A stretch of DNA of 64,000 bases. Origin: Sipunculus nudus (lineage: Eukaryota; Annelida; Sipuncula; Golfingiida; Sipunculidae). The stretch lies in assembly GCA_026874595.1 (NCBI GenBank), contig CM049310.1, forward strand, positions 9,920,001 through 9,984,000, written 5' to 3'. Position 1 is the first letter of the stretch, and each line of letters opens with the position of its first letter. The notes beneath the pieces are model-generated. The model was not told the DNA's origin and searched no databases. It saw only the letters and a list, made by a program, of their open reading frames with translations. Shown here piece by piece: positions 47,852 to 60,689 of the stretch. Both the position numbers and the translations under genes were made by a program.

Positions 47852-50800
47852 TTATAGATGTAGCTCCTCCTGTATTGGCTGCATTATATTTAAAGCAGTA
47901 GTTTGGGAAATCCATAAATAACTAAGCAGTTTAAATGTCATTGTGCCTATCACCACCCCAGCCCCTACGTCTAATACATGATGTCTCCCTAACATAAGGC
48001 GAGATAAAGCCACACTAGAAGCCCAAACAACAAAGGCAGTATTACGCATTGTACCCAGAGTCAATCTTCCAAGCACGAAACAAGCCAACAAAGCTGCCCG
48101 AGTTGTGTGGCCTGATGGGAAGGAAAATTTATCGACTGATACCGTACCAAACATGTCATCTTGGTTCTCAGCAGGACGGCGTCTCCGAACAATTGTCTTA
48201 ATGACTCCAGTAATGATAACGTCCAGAATTAAACCTGTAAAATATTCAAACTTATTTTATATTTACAATCAAAAATTTACATCAAGACTGTTTATTTCAT
48301 GGATGTGAAGGTCAATATTAAATTGAGTTTCAGGATTCAATCCATCATTTGATCAACAGATCTATGGGTACCTTTAGATGGCCATAATCTATATTTAACA
48401 AGTGACCATTGGGTAATGTTGCTCAGTTGAATTTGACATGTATACAGGAGAAGCATGTATTAATTATTGACTTTATGATCTGGTAAAAATATTTGTTAAG
48501 GAACCCTGAACAATGGGTAGAATGACTAACAGAGTGCTCAAATTATGGGTTTTTTTGCCCGAAGTCCTTAGAATAAAGATAACCAAGAGAAGATTTTACT
48601 AGGAACTCCCCAGATGCTGAGTTAAATGTTTCTACATGACAAACTGCTATGACTTGTGTCCATTTGACTTATAGGGTACTCAAACCATGTTGTTTCACAC
48701 AGCTCACAGGATGTTGGTCACAGTGACCTAATTTTGGATGTCAAAGGAGACATAACAATGACCTCCCTTTTTATTAAGAAAAACATTTCTAGAGCCAACA
48801 GTTAAGATTTGTGACCTGTTTAACTTTTAAGATGCTCAAAATTAGGGTTTCTGTTCATAGCCCAGAGAATTTAGGTCCTGAAGACCTAATTTCAAGATTT
48901 CATGACCTAGTTTAAGGTTTCTGAGAAAATATGCCCAGCAACTCCCTGGATGTTGTGTCAGAAGATTCCAGGTATACTGGATACAATTTGAGCCCATCTG
49001 ACTTTCAGGGCGCTCAATTCATGTGTTTTCTCGTGGCTCTCAGAATATAGGTCACAGTGACCTTATTTCATGTTTCCAAGGACATTTATCCAGGACCTCC
49101 CTGGATTTCACATCAGAAATTCTAGGCCAAATGGCTACAATTAGTGCCCTGTCTGCCTCTCTTGTAGCTCAAAATCATGTTTTCTGCCAGTAGTTGCAGA
49201 ATATAGATCACCATGACCTACTTTAAGGTTTCTGAAGATATTGCCTAGGACCTCCCTGGATGTACAAATAAATGTTTCTAAACAGTTTAACTTATGGTTA
49301 GTGCCCTGTTATAATCAGGACTGCTTCATTTGAAGGTCTCAAAAATAGAGGAGAAAAAAATGCATAAATACAGGTAGCACAACCAGTCTTAAAGAATTGA
49401 TGAAACACTATGTGATCAATATACATGAAAAGAATCATGCCAGCAATCAATGCATAAGTTATTGAGATAATGAAGCTTTTGTATCGAAATTTTAATTATT
49501 TTGGGGGGTATTTTCAAGCACCATAGCTCCAGGATATAGGCCACAGTGACCTTATTTCAAGTGTCTCTAGAGTTTTTATATGCACTTCCATGGATGGACA
49601 GAAGGACAGCAGAACTGACAAGGGACAAAGATCGATCGCTGTGGCGCAGACAACTTTCAGTCAGCTGAGCTAAAAACAATGTTAACTTCTTATAATTTTA
49701 ACAAGCCAGTGGTCACAGAAATGAAAAAAAAAAAAAACATCTGAAAATTAAGCATAATCATAACACAATGTTATCACTTAAGGTGTTCATTTGTACCTCA
49801 AGCAAATGTAGTATAAACATTATAATAACAGTAAAAGTTATGACCGAATCCAATATGATGAAACAAGATACACACATCACATTTTTCAGAGTAATTATGA
49901 AAGATATGTCAAATGAATAACAATTCATCATTACATCCTATTCACAGAATAATTAACTGTTTTTCAAATTAATTTGATTCCATTTTCAACTGTTATAGTA
50001 TCCGCTGGCTGAACATGATGGCGCTGACTTTAATCAACCCATTTCTCTTTATGCAGAGGACCAAGATTTATTGATTCAAACAGAATGAATTTTAAGAATT
50101 TTCTTTTTTCTTATCTGTAAAAGATCAATAGGTCATTACATGTATTTAATGTATTCCCAGAATAAATGTTATAAATTCCTTTGTTTGCAATGCTGACTTG
50201 CCTAACAATATTTGTAGCCATTTTTGGTCTGATATGAAAGCAGTCTTATTTGAACATATCATCACAATGGTTTCCATCAGCAGAGTCTACCTGGCCCTTC
50301 AAACAGGCAATGATCCATTTTCACAAGATGTGACAAATAACAGACATACATATTCTAAAATCTGTTATAGCCAATAAATCATCCAGTTCAGTGTATTGTC
50401 TTACATAATTTAAAACTAGGATACGGGCAGTTGACAAGCGACTAAGTGTATCCCCCAAAATCAGAGTGGAATGGGTGAAGTGAGGCATGGATTGATTGGC
50501 AAGGGGAAATAGATTGAGGTGTGTTACATATTTGCATGGATGTCTGCAGCCCAAATGTGTATGTAGATTGGGCCACCTACCACAAAATCCATAAAGCTGT
50601 CCAAGATGTATAAACACGCAAACTTTTAGGCAGATAAGTCAAACCACAACTGAGATATGAGTAATTTTAGCCCACGGCAGACAAACAGACAGACGCTGTG
50701 CAAAAATGGTTGCAGGTGGTCCCTCCAGTTTTGTGTATGATAAGGGGCTATGTGAGATCTATGCACAGGCAAAATTTTGGCCCAATCGGGCGAACTATTC

Positions 50801-53018
50801 CCGAGATATGAGCTTGGATGTCTGCAACGTAAACTAGAATGTAGGTGGTGCCACCTGTCATAAAATCAAAAAAGCTGTCCAGGATGTATAAACCTGCAAA
50901 ATTGCAGGCAGATATGTCAAACCATTGCCGAGATACGAGTGATTTTATCCCACAGCAGACAAACAGACAGAAGCTGTGCAAAAATGGTTGCAGGTGGCGC
51001 CACCAGTTTTGTGTATAAGAAAGAGCTATGTGAGATCTATACACATGCAAAATTTTGGCTGAATTAGTCAAACGGTTCCCAAGATTTGAGCTTGGATGTC
51101 TGCAGCGTAAACTAGAATGTAGGTGGCGCCACCTGTCATAAAATCAAGAAAGCTGTCAAGGATGTATAAACCTGCAAAATTTTAGGCAGATATGTCAAAC
51201 CACTGCTGAGATATGAGTGATTTTGTCCCACGGCAGACAAACAGACGGACGCTGTGCAAAAATAATTGCAGGTAGTGCCACCAGTTTTGTGTATGATAAA
51301 GAGCTTTGTGAGATCTATACACACGCACATTTTCAGGAAGATACGTCAAACCAGTCTAGAGATATAAGCATGGATGTCTGCAGCGTAAACGTGATCGAAG
51401 TGGCGCCACCTGTCATAAAATCAAGAAAGTTATCCAGGATGCATATGCATGCCAAATTTCAGGTGAATTAGTCAAACCACTGCAGAGATACGAGTGATTT
51501 TAACCCAAGGCAGAAGAACAGATGGACACTGCACTAACATGGTTGCAGGTGGCGCCACCATTTTTTGTGTATGTTATAAAGCTATCCAAGGGCTACATTT
51601 GTACAAAAAATTTTTTCCTGATCGGTCAAACGGTTCCCGAGATATGTGGGTTTATGTGTGGAAACAGACGCACAAATGGACGCTGGGCAGACAGGAAAGG
51701 TCAGAGGTCAACGCTAATTGGTTAGACAACAGTTCACATGTGACCCGATAATTGGTGTAAGTTTCGGAAAAATCAGTCCAGTAGTCTCAGAGGAGTTCTC
51801 CGGAAACGAATACGACAGCGGCGGAACCCAGTCAAAAACATAGTATCCGCAAAACTTTGTTTTGGCGGATACAATTATCCTTTGAAAACAAAAAAATAAA
51901 ATATGAATACCATTTCACGGTTAAATTACATCACCAGTAACATGTATTTCCAATATGAACAAACTGCTAAACTGCAAGTTTTATTGATTATTCATGTAAC
52001 AGGCCTTAAAACACCGCATTACATACATATTCAATTTAGGAGATATTATTGATTAGTCTATATGGGGAATAACAGGGTTTGAAATGCAGAACTTAATGAA
52101 TAATAATACTGACATTCTTTCCCATGTGTGTATTTCTGCACTGATTTTAATTCAAACCAGACAAATCTAAATTACTTTAAATTAAAATTTGTAAACACAG
52201 ACTGCATTAAAGAATCCTTAATAAAAAAAGATTAAAATAAGAGCAGGAGTAACTGATATCTATATATTTTTTTTACTTTCTTTGTTCAGCACCATCTTAA
52301 TCTTGGTTCACTTCATTTCCACCTTTTTAAAACATTTGCAGATTATTATTAAGATATTATAAACAAATCGTGAAATACAAATCTGGACAGTTTTACAAGG
52401 ATGGTAAAAATAAATATCTGGAGTCTTGATACTTGCATACTGAATGAGTCCTGATTACCAGCATAGGATCACAACAATTTACTGCACAACAGCTACTCAT
52501 CTAAATGATCTGATCTGTTTTTCTTCAAACAAATTAAAATAAATTAGAATTCATAATTTCACCCTGATCCAAGTTTATGGACTCTAAGTTCCTAACTGAT
52601 AAAATTTTCTTTTGACAATTATCAGTCACCCCTCCTCTTTAAATCATATTCATTTCAAGTGTCTCTAAAATATGACTGTTAATTTATGACTGGTATACTT
52701 ACCAAAGAAGAGATTGACACCATTCTCCAACACTGCAGGTGAATGGGAAACTAACAAAACACCCACATTTCCAATAAACCATGGAATTCCATGACAGGAA
52801 TACTCAAGCAGCTTCATCAGAGGTCTAAGATAGCCGAGTGAGGAATCATTCCTTGCACACACAGCAAGTGATTTTGAAAGCTTTACATCTAAAGCCAAAA
52901 TGCCACTCTTTGATTTACTGTCAAGTCTCCTGTCATTATCTTTCTCTCTGCCATTTGTGATTTTCTGTGAGCTTCCTCCAGGTTTTGTAGTTTTCCTGTT
53001 CACTACCTTGAAAGCCAT
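47852..53018 (-). CDS. PLPP6: PLPP6-like polyisoprenoid diphosphate/phosphate phosphohydrolase (PAP2 family), 2 coding exons
   Basis: Integral membrane PAP2-type phosphatase; the vertebrate family member dephosphorylates presqualene and isoprenoid diphosphates at the ER/nuclear envelope. Exon 1 is 53018-52703 and exon 2 is 48234-47852, with GT-AG ends and matching phase, giving 232 residues (human about 295; the N-terminus is shorter). A polar basic N-terminus (1-40) leads to a PLPP6-like stretch (LALDVKLSKSLAVCARND, RPLMKLLEYSCHGIPW). Motif C1 is KTIVRRRRP (118-126, spanning just after the splice), C2 is PSGH (145-148) and C3 is SR-x5-H-x3-D (S183, R184, H190, D194), so all catalytic residues are present. 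Hydrophobic segments lie at about 80-95, 104-121, 151-165, 172-182 and 194-212. The ATG has A at -3 and G at +4. A strong acceptor at 53151 (ttcttgttttcag) implies a 5' UTR intron. The 4.5-kb coding intron holds two transposons. Confidence 0.92.
48398..49676 (-). mobile_element. Family A-type element (A5) in the PLPP6-like intron
   Basis: The left edge ACAAGTGACCATTGGGTAAT and CTCAGTTGA matches the reversed family end. The right edge GACAACTTTCAGTCAGCTGA, GCTAAAAAC matches the reversed start, though its microsatellite has decayed (GGACAGAAGGACAG). The interior has diverged units with ATAGGTCACAGTGACC at about 180-bp intervals. Confidence 0.65.
50416..51872 (-). mobile_element. Family B element copy B2 in the PLPP6-like intron
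   Basis: Reversed B: CTAG at 50416-50419 is the 3' end, and the GTATCCGC/GCGGATAC hairpin (51843-51872) is the 5' start. Unlike B1 and B3 it is not inside a family A element, so B moves on its own. It has more ~280-bp units than B1 and is clearly diverged from it. GGTGGCGCCACC occurs at 50993-51004, 51122-51133 and 51548-51559. Confidence 0.78.
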
Positions 53019-53910
53019 TTTTTGGAATGCTGCAAGACTGTACTAATGGTGCTCAAGATTCAGTTGGTATATGATTCAGGGAATGGATGACAATCAAAGG
53101 TTGGTAGTCGATATTTGGTGTTTGTAAATAAATCAACTCATGATAGTCATCTGAAAACAAGAAGAACAACATAAATTGGCAATCATGTGTGTTGAATTAC
53201 ACCATTTTTCAACAGAACATTATATTATATTATTCAGAAAACCTATTATCATGAGAATGTGCAAAAATTACAGCAGGTATCATAGACCCCCTGCTTATTA
53301 GGTGGCTCAGCATGTTCAAGCTGAACTAAGAAAATTACCAAGAATTTACCAAGTCATATCATAACTTTAAATTTATTACATGACAATGAAATAAATATAG
53401 CAATAAAGGTTGAAACTAACAGTGTGGTAATATGCAGGTAAAAAATTGGAATTTGTTCTTAATATTTGTTTTTAGTACTTTTTGTTTTTAAGTATCAGTG
53501 GACTAAGGATTCCCATCAGGCTCATTAAGAAATTGACACAAAATTTAAGACAAAAATATCAGAGTTTAGGCCAAAAAAATAATGGGTATGGTTCTCGGGC
53601 ACCTCCTAAGTCAATTTTAACTCCCACAGAGGAAACATTATTATTTTGATTTTCATCTTTCAAGAAGATAAAATAATACAATTTTGATAAGATTTCCTTT
53701 GTTATGTAGTGCTCTTACTAGTACAGTAAAAAAACTGTTATTTTCATGCTTTTCCCTGATCATACCGGTACAACATTTTTATCGAAACATAATAAAAGTC
53801 AAAATAAAATACTGCCCGCCTGTAGTGATTTCTGTAAAAAAAAGTGCCTGAGAACCATACCTTTTTATTTTTTGGGCCTCATAAGAGTTTTCAGTCAGAA
53901 ATATAGGGAA

Positions 53911-54312
53911 GACCAGCTTCTGTGGCTCAGGGTTAGAGCGCAGGACTCAAAGCCAGGAGATCATGGGTTCCAATCTCAGCCAAGGCGGTGAGGTTTTTCA
54001 CGTTCGGTCCCCAACCAGGGTGAGCGCACTGCAGGCTTAGTGGGAAGGCTGTGCCCCACAGCCTTGTATCACTCATATTACGAGTGTGTCTTTGGGAGTT
54101 CCTCGGTGTTATGACCAAGCAATGGGGATGATTACACACCCAGGTAGACACCGGACCTAGGTGACACCAGGATACAAAAAAAAAATGATAGGAAGTAAGT
54201 GCTTCCGCCCAGTCAAGTAGTCCCAAACCGAAATGGAAACTCTGCAGATGGACATATACTTAGTTTAAGAATTAGATAACTCAGCATTAAAAAAAAACAC
54301 CCAAAAAAAAAA
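53911..54312 (+). mobile_element. tRNA-derived SINE with 14-bp target duplication
   Basis: Head has A box TGGCTCAGGGTTAGAGC, a tRNA-like ACTCAAA loop and B box GGGTTCCAATC, then a 300-base body and an A-rich tail (54290-54312). The same 14 bases, AGAAATATAGGGAA, flank it at 53897-53910 and 54313-54326, proving target-primed insertion. The tail implies an A-tail-recognising LINE partner, not seen in this window. Confidence 0.92.
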
Positions 54313-54477
54313 AGAAATATAGGGAAAATATAGCTTTCACTGAACAATTCTGTTTTACCAGACTAGTTATCATGACCATCATTTCTCAAAGCAGCATCCA
54401 AAAGTCTGTTTTAAGGGTTTGGATGGCTGCATTTTTTATGACTGTCTCACTTACTATGAATGCACAGTTTTCATAAA

Positions 54478-57400
54478 ACAAGTGACCCATGGGTCATGAC
54501 GCTCAGCTGACTGGGAAGAGATTCGCAAAAGGAAATTTTATCATCAGAATGGTAGTATATACCCATTCAACTGAAGCATCAAACAGATTAACCAACAGGC
54601 CAAGATTTAGTCTGTATTTATATATCTCAAAAATAGAGAAAAATGTGTAAACTTTTAAAACTAGAATGCGGGTAACCGACAAGTGACTACATGTATCTGC
54701 CAAATTCGGATAGTGAGGCATGGATTGAGTGGCAAGGGGAAATAGAGTGAGGTTTGTTGCATATTAGCATGGATGTCTGCAGCCTAAATGTGTATGTAGG
54801 TTGTGCCACCTACAACAAATCCAGAAAGCTGTCCAAGTTGTATACACCTGCAAAATTTTAGGCAGAAAAGTCAAACCACTACATGTAAATGAGCGATTTT
54901 TGCCCATGGCAGACAAACAGACAAACACTGTGCAAAAATCTTTGCAGGTAACCCCTCCAGTTTTGTGTATGATAAAGACCTATGTGAGATCTAGACACAT
55001 GCACAATTTTGGCCCAATCGGTCAAATGGTTCCTGAGATATGAGCTTGGATGTGTCCAGCGTTAACTAGAATGTAGGTGGCGCCACCTGTCATAAAATCA
55101 AGAAAGCTGTCCACGATGTATAAACCTGCAAAATTTTAGGCAGTTATGTCGAACCACTACAGAGAAATGAGTAATTTTAGGCCACGGCAGACTAACAGAC
55201 AGACGCTGTGCAAACATTGTTACAGGTTGCGCCACCATTTTTTGTGTATGTAACAGAGCTATCAAAGGGCTACATTTGTATAAATTTTATTTCCTGATCG
55301 GTCAAACGGTTCCCGAGATATAAGCTTGGATGTCATCAGCGTGAACGTGAACGTAGGTGGCGCCACCTGTCATAAAATCAAGAAAGCTATCCTGGATGTA
55401 TACACATGATGAATTTCAGGTGAATTAGTCAATTCACTGCAGAGATATGAGTGATTTTAACCCAAGGCATATGAACAGATGGACACTGTGCAAACATGGT
55501 TACAGGTGGCGCCACCATTTTTTGTGTATGTTATAAAGCAATCCAAGGGCTACATTTGTATCAATTTTATTTCCTGATCGGTCAAACGGTTCCCGAGATA
55601 TGAGGGTTTATGAGTGGAAACAGACCCACAAATGGACACTGGATAGAGAGGAAAGGTCAGAGGTCAATGCAAATTGGTTAGGCACCAGTTCACATGTGAC
55701 CCGATAATAGGTGTAAGTTTGGGAAAAATCGGTCCATTAGTCTCCGAGGAGCTCTCTGGAAACGAACGCCGCCGCGGCGGAGGAACTCGGTCAAAAACAT
55801 AGTATCCGCAAAACTTAGTTTTGGCGGATACAAAAATACAGGTGGCTCCACCAGTCTGCAGAAACTAATAAAAACACTTAATGGTCAATATCCATGCAAA
55901 AAATCATGGTGATCTCTGCATTAGTTGTTCAGATACTTCAGTTTTTGTATCAAATTGTCCATTATTCTGAGGGATACTTCGGAGTCCTATAGCTTGAAGG
56001 ATATGGGTAACAGAGACCTAATTTCAAGTTTCCACAGGCACCTTTCATGGGCCTCCTTGCATGACAAGAATGAAGATTCTAGGTCCAGTTGTTGCAATTT
56101 GTACCCTGTTGACAGATAACCACATCTTTAAAGGTCTCAAAAAAAAGAAAAAAATTCGTAAAAATTTGAAAAAAAAATAGAGGTGGCACACCCAGTCTGC
56201 AGAAACTGATGGAACAGCTCATGATCAATATGTATGCCGAAAATCATGACCATCAGTGTTGTAGTTATTGAAATACTTCAGTTTTTGTATCAAATTTTCC
56301 ATTATTCTGGGGGGGGGGGGGGGGGGGTATTTTGGACCCATACAGCTTAAAGAATATGGGTAACAGAGACCTAATTTCAAGTTTCCATGGAGACTTTTCA
56401 TGGGTCTCCCTGTGTGTCAAGAATGAAGATTCTTGGTCCAGTTTTTATGATTTGTGCCCTGTTAACAGATGTTCATATCTTTAAAGGTCTCAAAAATACA
56501 GAAAAATTTCGTAAAAAAAACGAACAAATACAGGTGGTGCCACCAGTCTGCAGAAACTTATGAAACACTCCATGATCAATATCCATGCAAACAATTATGG
56601 TTATCTCTGCATTAGTTGTTCAGATACTTTAGCTTTTGTATCAAATTTTTCCATTATTCTGAGCTGTACTTTGGAGTGCCATAGCTCAAAGGATATGGGT
56701 AACAGAGACCAAATTTCAGGTTTCCATGGAGACTTATCATGGGTCTCCCTGTGTGTCAAGAACGAAGATTCTAGGTCCAGTCGTTACGATTTGTACCCTG
56801 TTGACAGATAACTACATCCTTAAAGGTCTCAAAAATGGAGAAAACAATTCGTGAACATTGAAAAATACAGGTGGCGCCACCAGTCTGCACAAACTGATGA
56901 AACATCGCATGATCAATATGTATGTCGAAAATCATGACCATCAGTGATGTAGTTAATGAGATATTGAAGTTTTTGTATGAAATTTTTGACTATTCTGGGG
57001 GGTAATTTTGGGCCCCATAGCTCGAAGGATATGGGTAACAGAGACCTAATTTCTGGTTTCCATGGAGACTTTTCATAGGTCTCTCAGTGTGTCGAAAATG
57101 AAGATTCTAGGTCCAGTCGTTACGATTTGTGCCACGCTAACAGATGACAGCATCCTCAAAGGTCTCAAAAATAGAGGAAAAAATCGTAAAAAATCAAACA
57201 GTACAGGTGGCGCCACCAGTCTGCAGGAACTGATCGAACATCTCATGATCAATATGTATGCCAAAAATGAAGACCATCAGTGATGTAGTAATTGAGATAT
57301 TGAAGTTTTTGTATGAAATTTTTTACTATTCTGGGGGGTACTTTGGGGCCCCATAGCTCAAAGGATATGGGTAACAGAGACCTAATTTCTGGTTTCCAAG

Positions 57401-57895
57401 GAGATTTTTCATGGACCTCTCAGTGTGTCAAGAATTAAGATTCTAAGTCCAGTCTTTATGATTTGTGCCTTGTTAACAGATGTTCACATTTTTAAAGGTC
57501 TCAAAAATAGAGAAAAAAATTCGTAAAAAATCGAAAAATACAGGTGGCGCCACCAGTCTGCAGGAAGTGATGTAACATCTCATGATCAATATGTATGCCA
57601 AAAATCATGACCATCAGTCAAGTAGTTAATGAGATATTGTAGTTTTTGTATGAAATTTTTGACTTTTCTGGGGGGTACTTTGGGGCCACATAGCTCGAAG
57701 GATATGGGTAACAGAGACCTAATTTCTGGTTTCCAAGGAGATTTTTTATGGACCTCTCAGAATCCCAAGTTACAAGGTTCTAGGTCCAGCGGTTACGATT
57801 TGTGCCTGGTTAATGGATGGACAGACGGACAGACGGACGACGGACAAAGAGTGATCGCTATAGCTCAGATGACTTTCAGTCAGCTGAGCTAAAAA
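54478..57895 (-). mobile_element. Family A element copy A2 with nested family B (B3 at 54661-55831)
   Basis: Reverse-complement twin of A1 (6502-9910): same units, same nested B at the same position, same tips. Stretches compared by eye, for example around the B junction (8461-8557 versus 55832-55925), are nearly identical. It lies about 1.5 kb upstream of the PLPP6-like start codon, probably in that gene's 5' UTR intron. Confidence 0.88.
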
Positions 57896-59069
57896 CTGAG
57901 TGGTTTCAATAATAACAGGTCTATATAACAATTATTGACTTATAATAAGTTATACTGGAAACACATTTGTACAATGAAAAAAATAGGAAAATACAGGTAA
58001 TTGTCCAATTGCTGGAATAAATAGAAAATGTCCCCTTATAGGGAGTCTGCAGAAGCAGAGCTTTTCATAATTATTCCAGTTTTTGAAAATGAAATTTGAA
58101 CCGAAGTTATATTTCATTTCATGATATTTTTGCATATCACGAGGACAAAATAAAACCTTTAATATCTAGGTAGGTAGTCCTTACATTTTCACACATCCTC
58201 ATGGGAAATAAATGTTACAATAAATCAAATTTAATGCTTTATGATCATAACAATATCATATCTCTTATACTTATAATCCAGGTTGGTTTTCTGCCTGGCA
58301 GAAAAGTATTTCTGCCCTGCCAATGGCATATTAAATTATCAAAATTATACTGTATTCTAACAAGAGATAGTAATCTTAATAAATCAAAAGCTGCCTTAAA
58401 TACAGGCATTTATAAATATATTATGAAACTATAGTCATTTTATTCAAGTTAGTCAATGATAATAATGCCTAAAGTGCCTCTTCATTTTCTGTAACAAGCA
58501 AGGTTTGCAAGTTCTAGACAGGGAGAGGGAAGGATTAAGCAACAAATAAACTGGTTTTAACTTCCAGCTTTAACTTTAATAGCACTTTGCATAAAACCAA
58601 AATTGCCCAAATTTATGACTTAGAGATTGATAACAACTGTTGTGACTCAGGTGGTGTAGTCACAGGGCTGTTCTTGACTCTAGGGCTCTTCCAAGGCTGG
58701 GCATCTTACGGGATAGGTTACATGGCATAATGCTGACTATGATGATGCTAACAGAGCCTCAGACTTTTGGCCCAGGAACCTTGCTTAAGTTTAACTTATT
58801 ATTGACTGAGTGATCAGTCATGCCATCCCCCCCCCCCCTTCCTATAGTTTAGGTTTCTCAGGTCTTCTTCAGGGAGTACCTGGACCTTCCAGTAATTATA
58901 TTAATATATCCTGTAACAAGTTTACACCTTGTTCATTTTCATTGCTGTTATACTACTGCTGTAATTGCTGTATCATATTTAAATAGGTTAACTATATTAT
59001 ATTAATTTTATCATAGTTTTCAGGGTAATTTTGCCCTTATGGCAGAAACAAGGGCAGAAAGTTATTTCT
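57896..59069. other. Non-coding stretch
   Basis: AT-rich unique sequence with a C run at about 58829-58838 and short TTTCTGCC/GGCAGAAA inverted motifs at about 58298-58316 and 59041-59072 resembling the target region of the neighbouring hAT element. No gene seen. Confidence 0.5.
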
Positions 59070-59077
59070 GCCGTAAG

Positions 59078-60681
59078 CAGGGTTGGGTTTTAGGCTGCCC
59101 AAAACCTGTTTTCGGCAGGGCAGAGCCTAAAACCTGCCTTTAACTGCCTAAAATAGGTTATAACCTGCCTAAAACTGCCTTTAACTGCCTAAAACCTTTA
59201 TTACCCTCACCTATGACTTGCGGTTTAACCATGTTTATTGTTACACAGCTAAATGCATTACAGAAATATGCTCAACAAATTAAAAGTGAGGAACATTTTA
59301 TTCAAACTAAAAAAAATAAACCATGATACAAACAAAAGCAACAAATGAATACAACACTACTTCAGGTTTTCCAAATGACAGTTTTAGCTTGTATACCAAA
59401 ATCATGTTCTAAGGTCTCCCACCTCCATTACTGCCAATTTATAAATGAATGCTAAAACTGTGAGCTTATAATCAGATTCTTTGATTGGCTTTTTGATCAT
59501 AAGGGATTACATTTTGTGATATATGCTAAAGAAGTTTTTCCCCAATTCAAAAAAGTTGTTCCATTTACACTGATGAATAGTCCTTTATACTGTAGGCTCA
59601 CTAACATAACATGTATGTTTTGAATGCCTGTAGCTTCAAATGGCAAAAAGCAAAAGATCGATTTTATAAAAATAAAAATCTTTTATGCTAGCCATAAACT
59701 AAAATATGATATGATTAATATCTTTTACATTATCTGATAATGAACAAGAATTTCAACTAATTGTTTATTTCCTTAGCTAGGTCATCCATTGTCAAATTTT
59801 TAGATTTTGTGCACATATTTATTGTCTATATAATGATGGAAATGCTCTGTTAACTGTATGATAAGATTGTGAAAATGAACCCTCATGAAACACTATAATT
59901 TGTATAAAACTGAAAAATGCTAAAATATATTGCAGTGAATATGTTGCAAACCACAGAATATTAATTATCATTTTTGGGCCATGTTCAACCTAAAGGCCTG
60001 AGAAACCCACATGTCATTGTCAGGGGCCCTGACTACAATACTCTGTAAAATGTTTGACTCAAGAACAGTTTTCAGGGCAATGGCTTTCATGGCATCATCC
60101 TCGTCATGTATGAAAGTTCACATGAACATCTGCTAGTACACAGTAGTAGCCTAGTAGGACTTGACCATTGGGTCTTATTACCCCATCACCCTGATAAATA
60201 GTAATTAACCTGTCTAATCAAGCATGCCCCCCCCCCCTCTGATACCCTACCTTACACTAAGTTACAAGAGGTATATTGGAGGCTCTGTTACATAATTCCA
60301 GGTAGCAGGGCACTCATAAGAAACCCAAAGGGCCTTGATAATAACTTTACATTGGCCAATGAAACTATGTGCCACACAAACATGGTCTCATGCTCAAGAA
60401 ACCTATACAGGCTCTTTGAAGACTGCATGATGCCAGCCAACGGGAAATCATGCATTACTTGTAATACCTGAAACCTTCCAGAAGCCCAGCAAAGCCTTGT
60501 GACTGCATCACCCCAGCCAGTTTGGTAGTTTTATAGATCTTTAAGTCAAAAATTTAAACAAATATAGGTTTTAGGCACTTTTGGTGCCTAAAACCTGCCC
60601 AAAACCTGTTTTAGGCGGGGCAGTTTTAACCAGGTTAAAACCTATGGTTAAAACCTTCCTGCCTAAAACTTGCCAACCCTG
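59078..60681. mobile_element. Complete non-autonomous hAT element (1604 bp)
   Basis: Ends CAGGGTTGGGTTTTAGGC (left) and, reversed, CAGGGTTGGCAAGTTTTAGG (right). Both ends are followed by several CCTAAAACCTGCC/GGCAGGTTTTAGG motifs. Flanking 8-bp repeats GCCGTAAG (59070-59077 and 60682-60689) are identical, as expected for hAT. The middle (59220-60560) shows no transposase frame. The tips share CAGGGTTGG with the 41343 element, but the bodies differ. Confidence 0.9.
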
Positions 60682-60689
60682 GCCGTAAG

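Noticed and set aside
58640-58720. tRNA-like TGACTCAGGTGGTGTAGTCA
   Set aside because: No cloverleaf could be drawn and no B box follows at the right distance.
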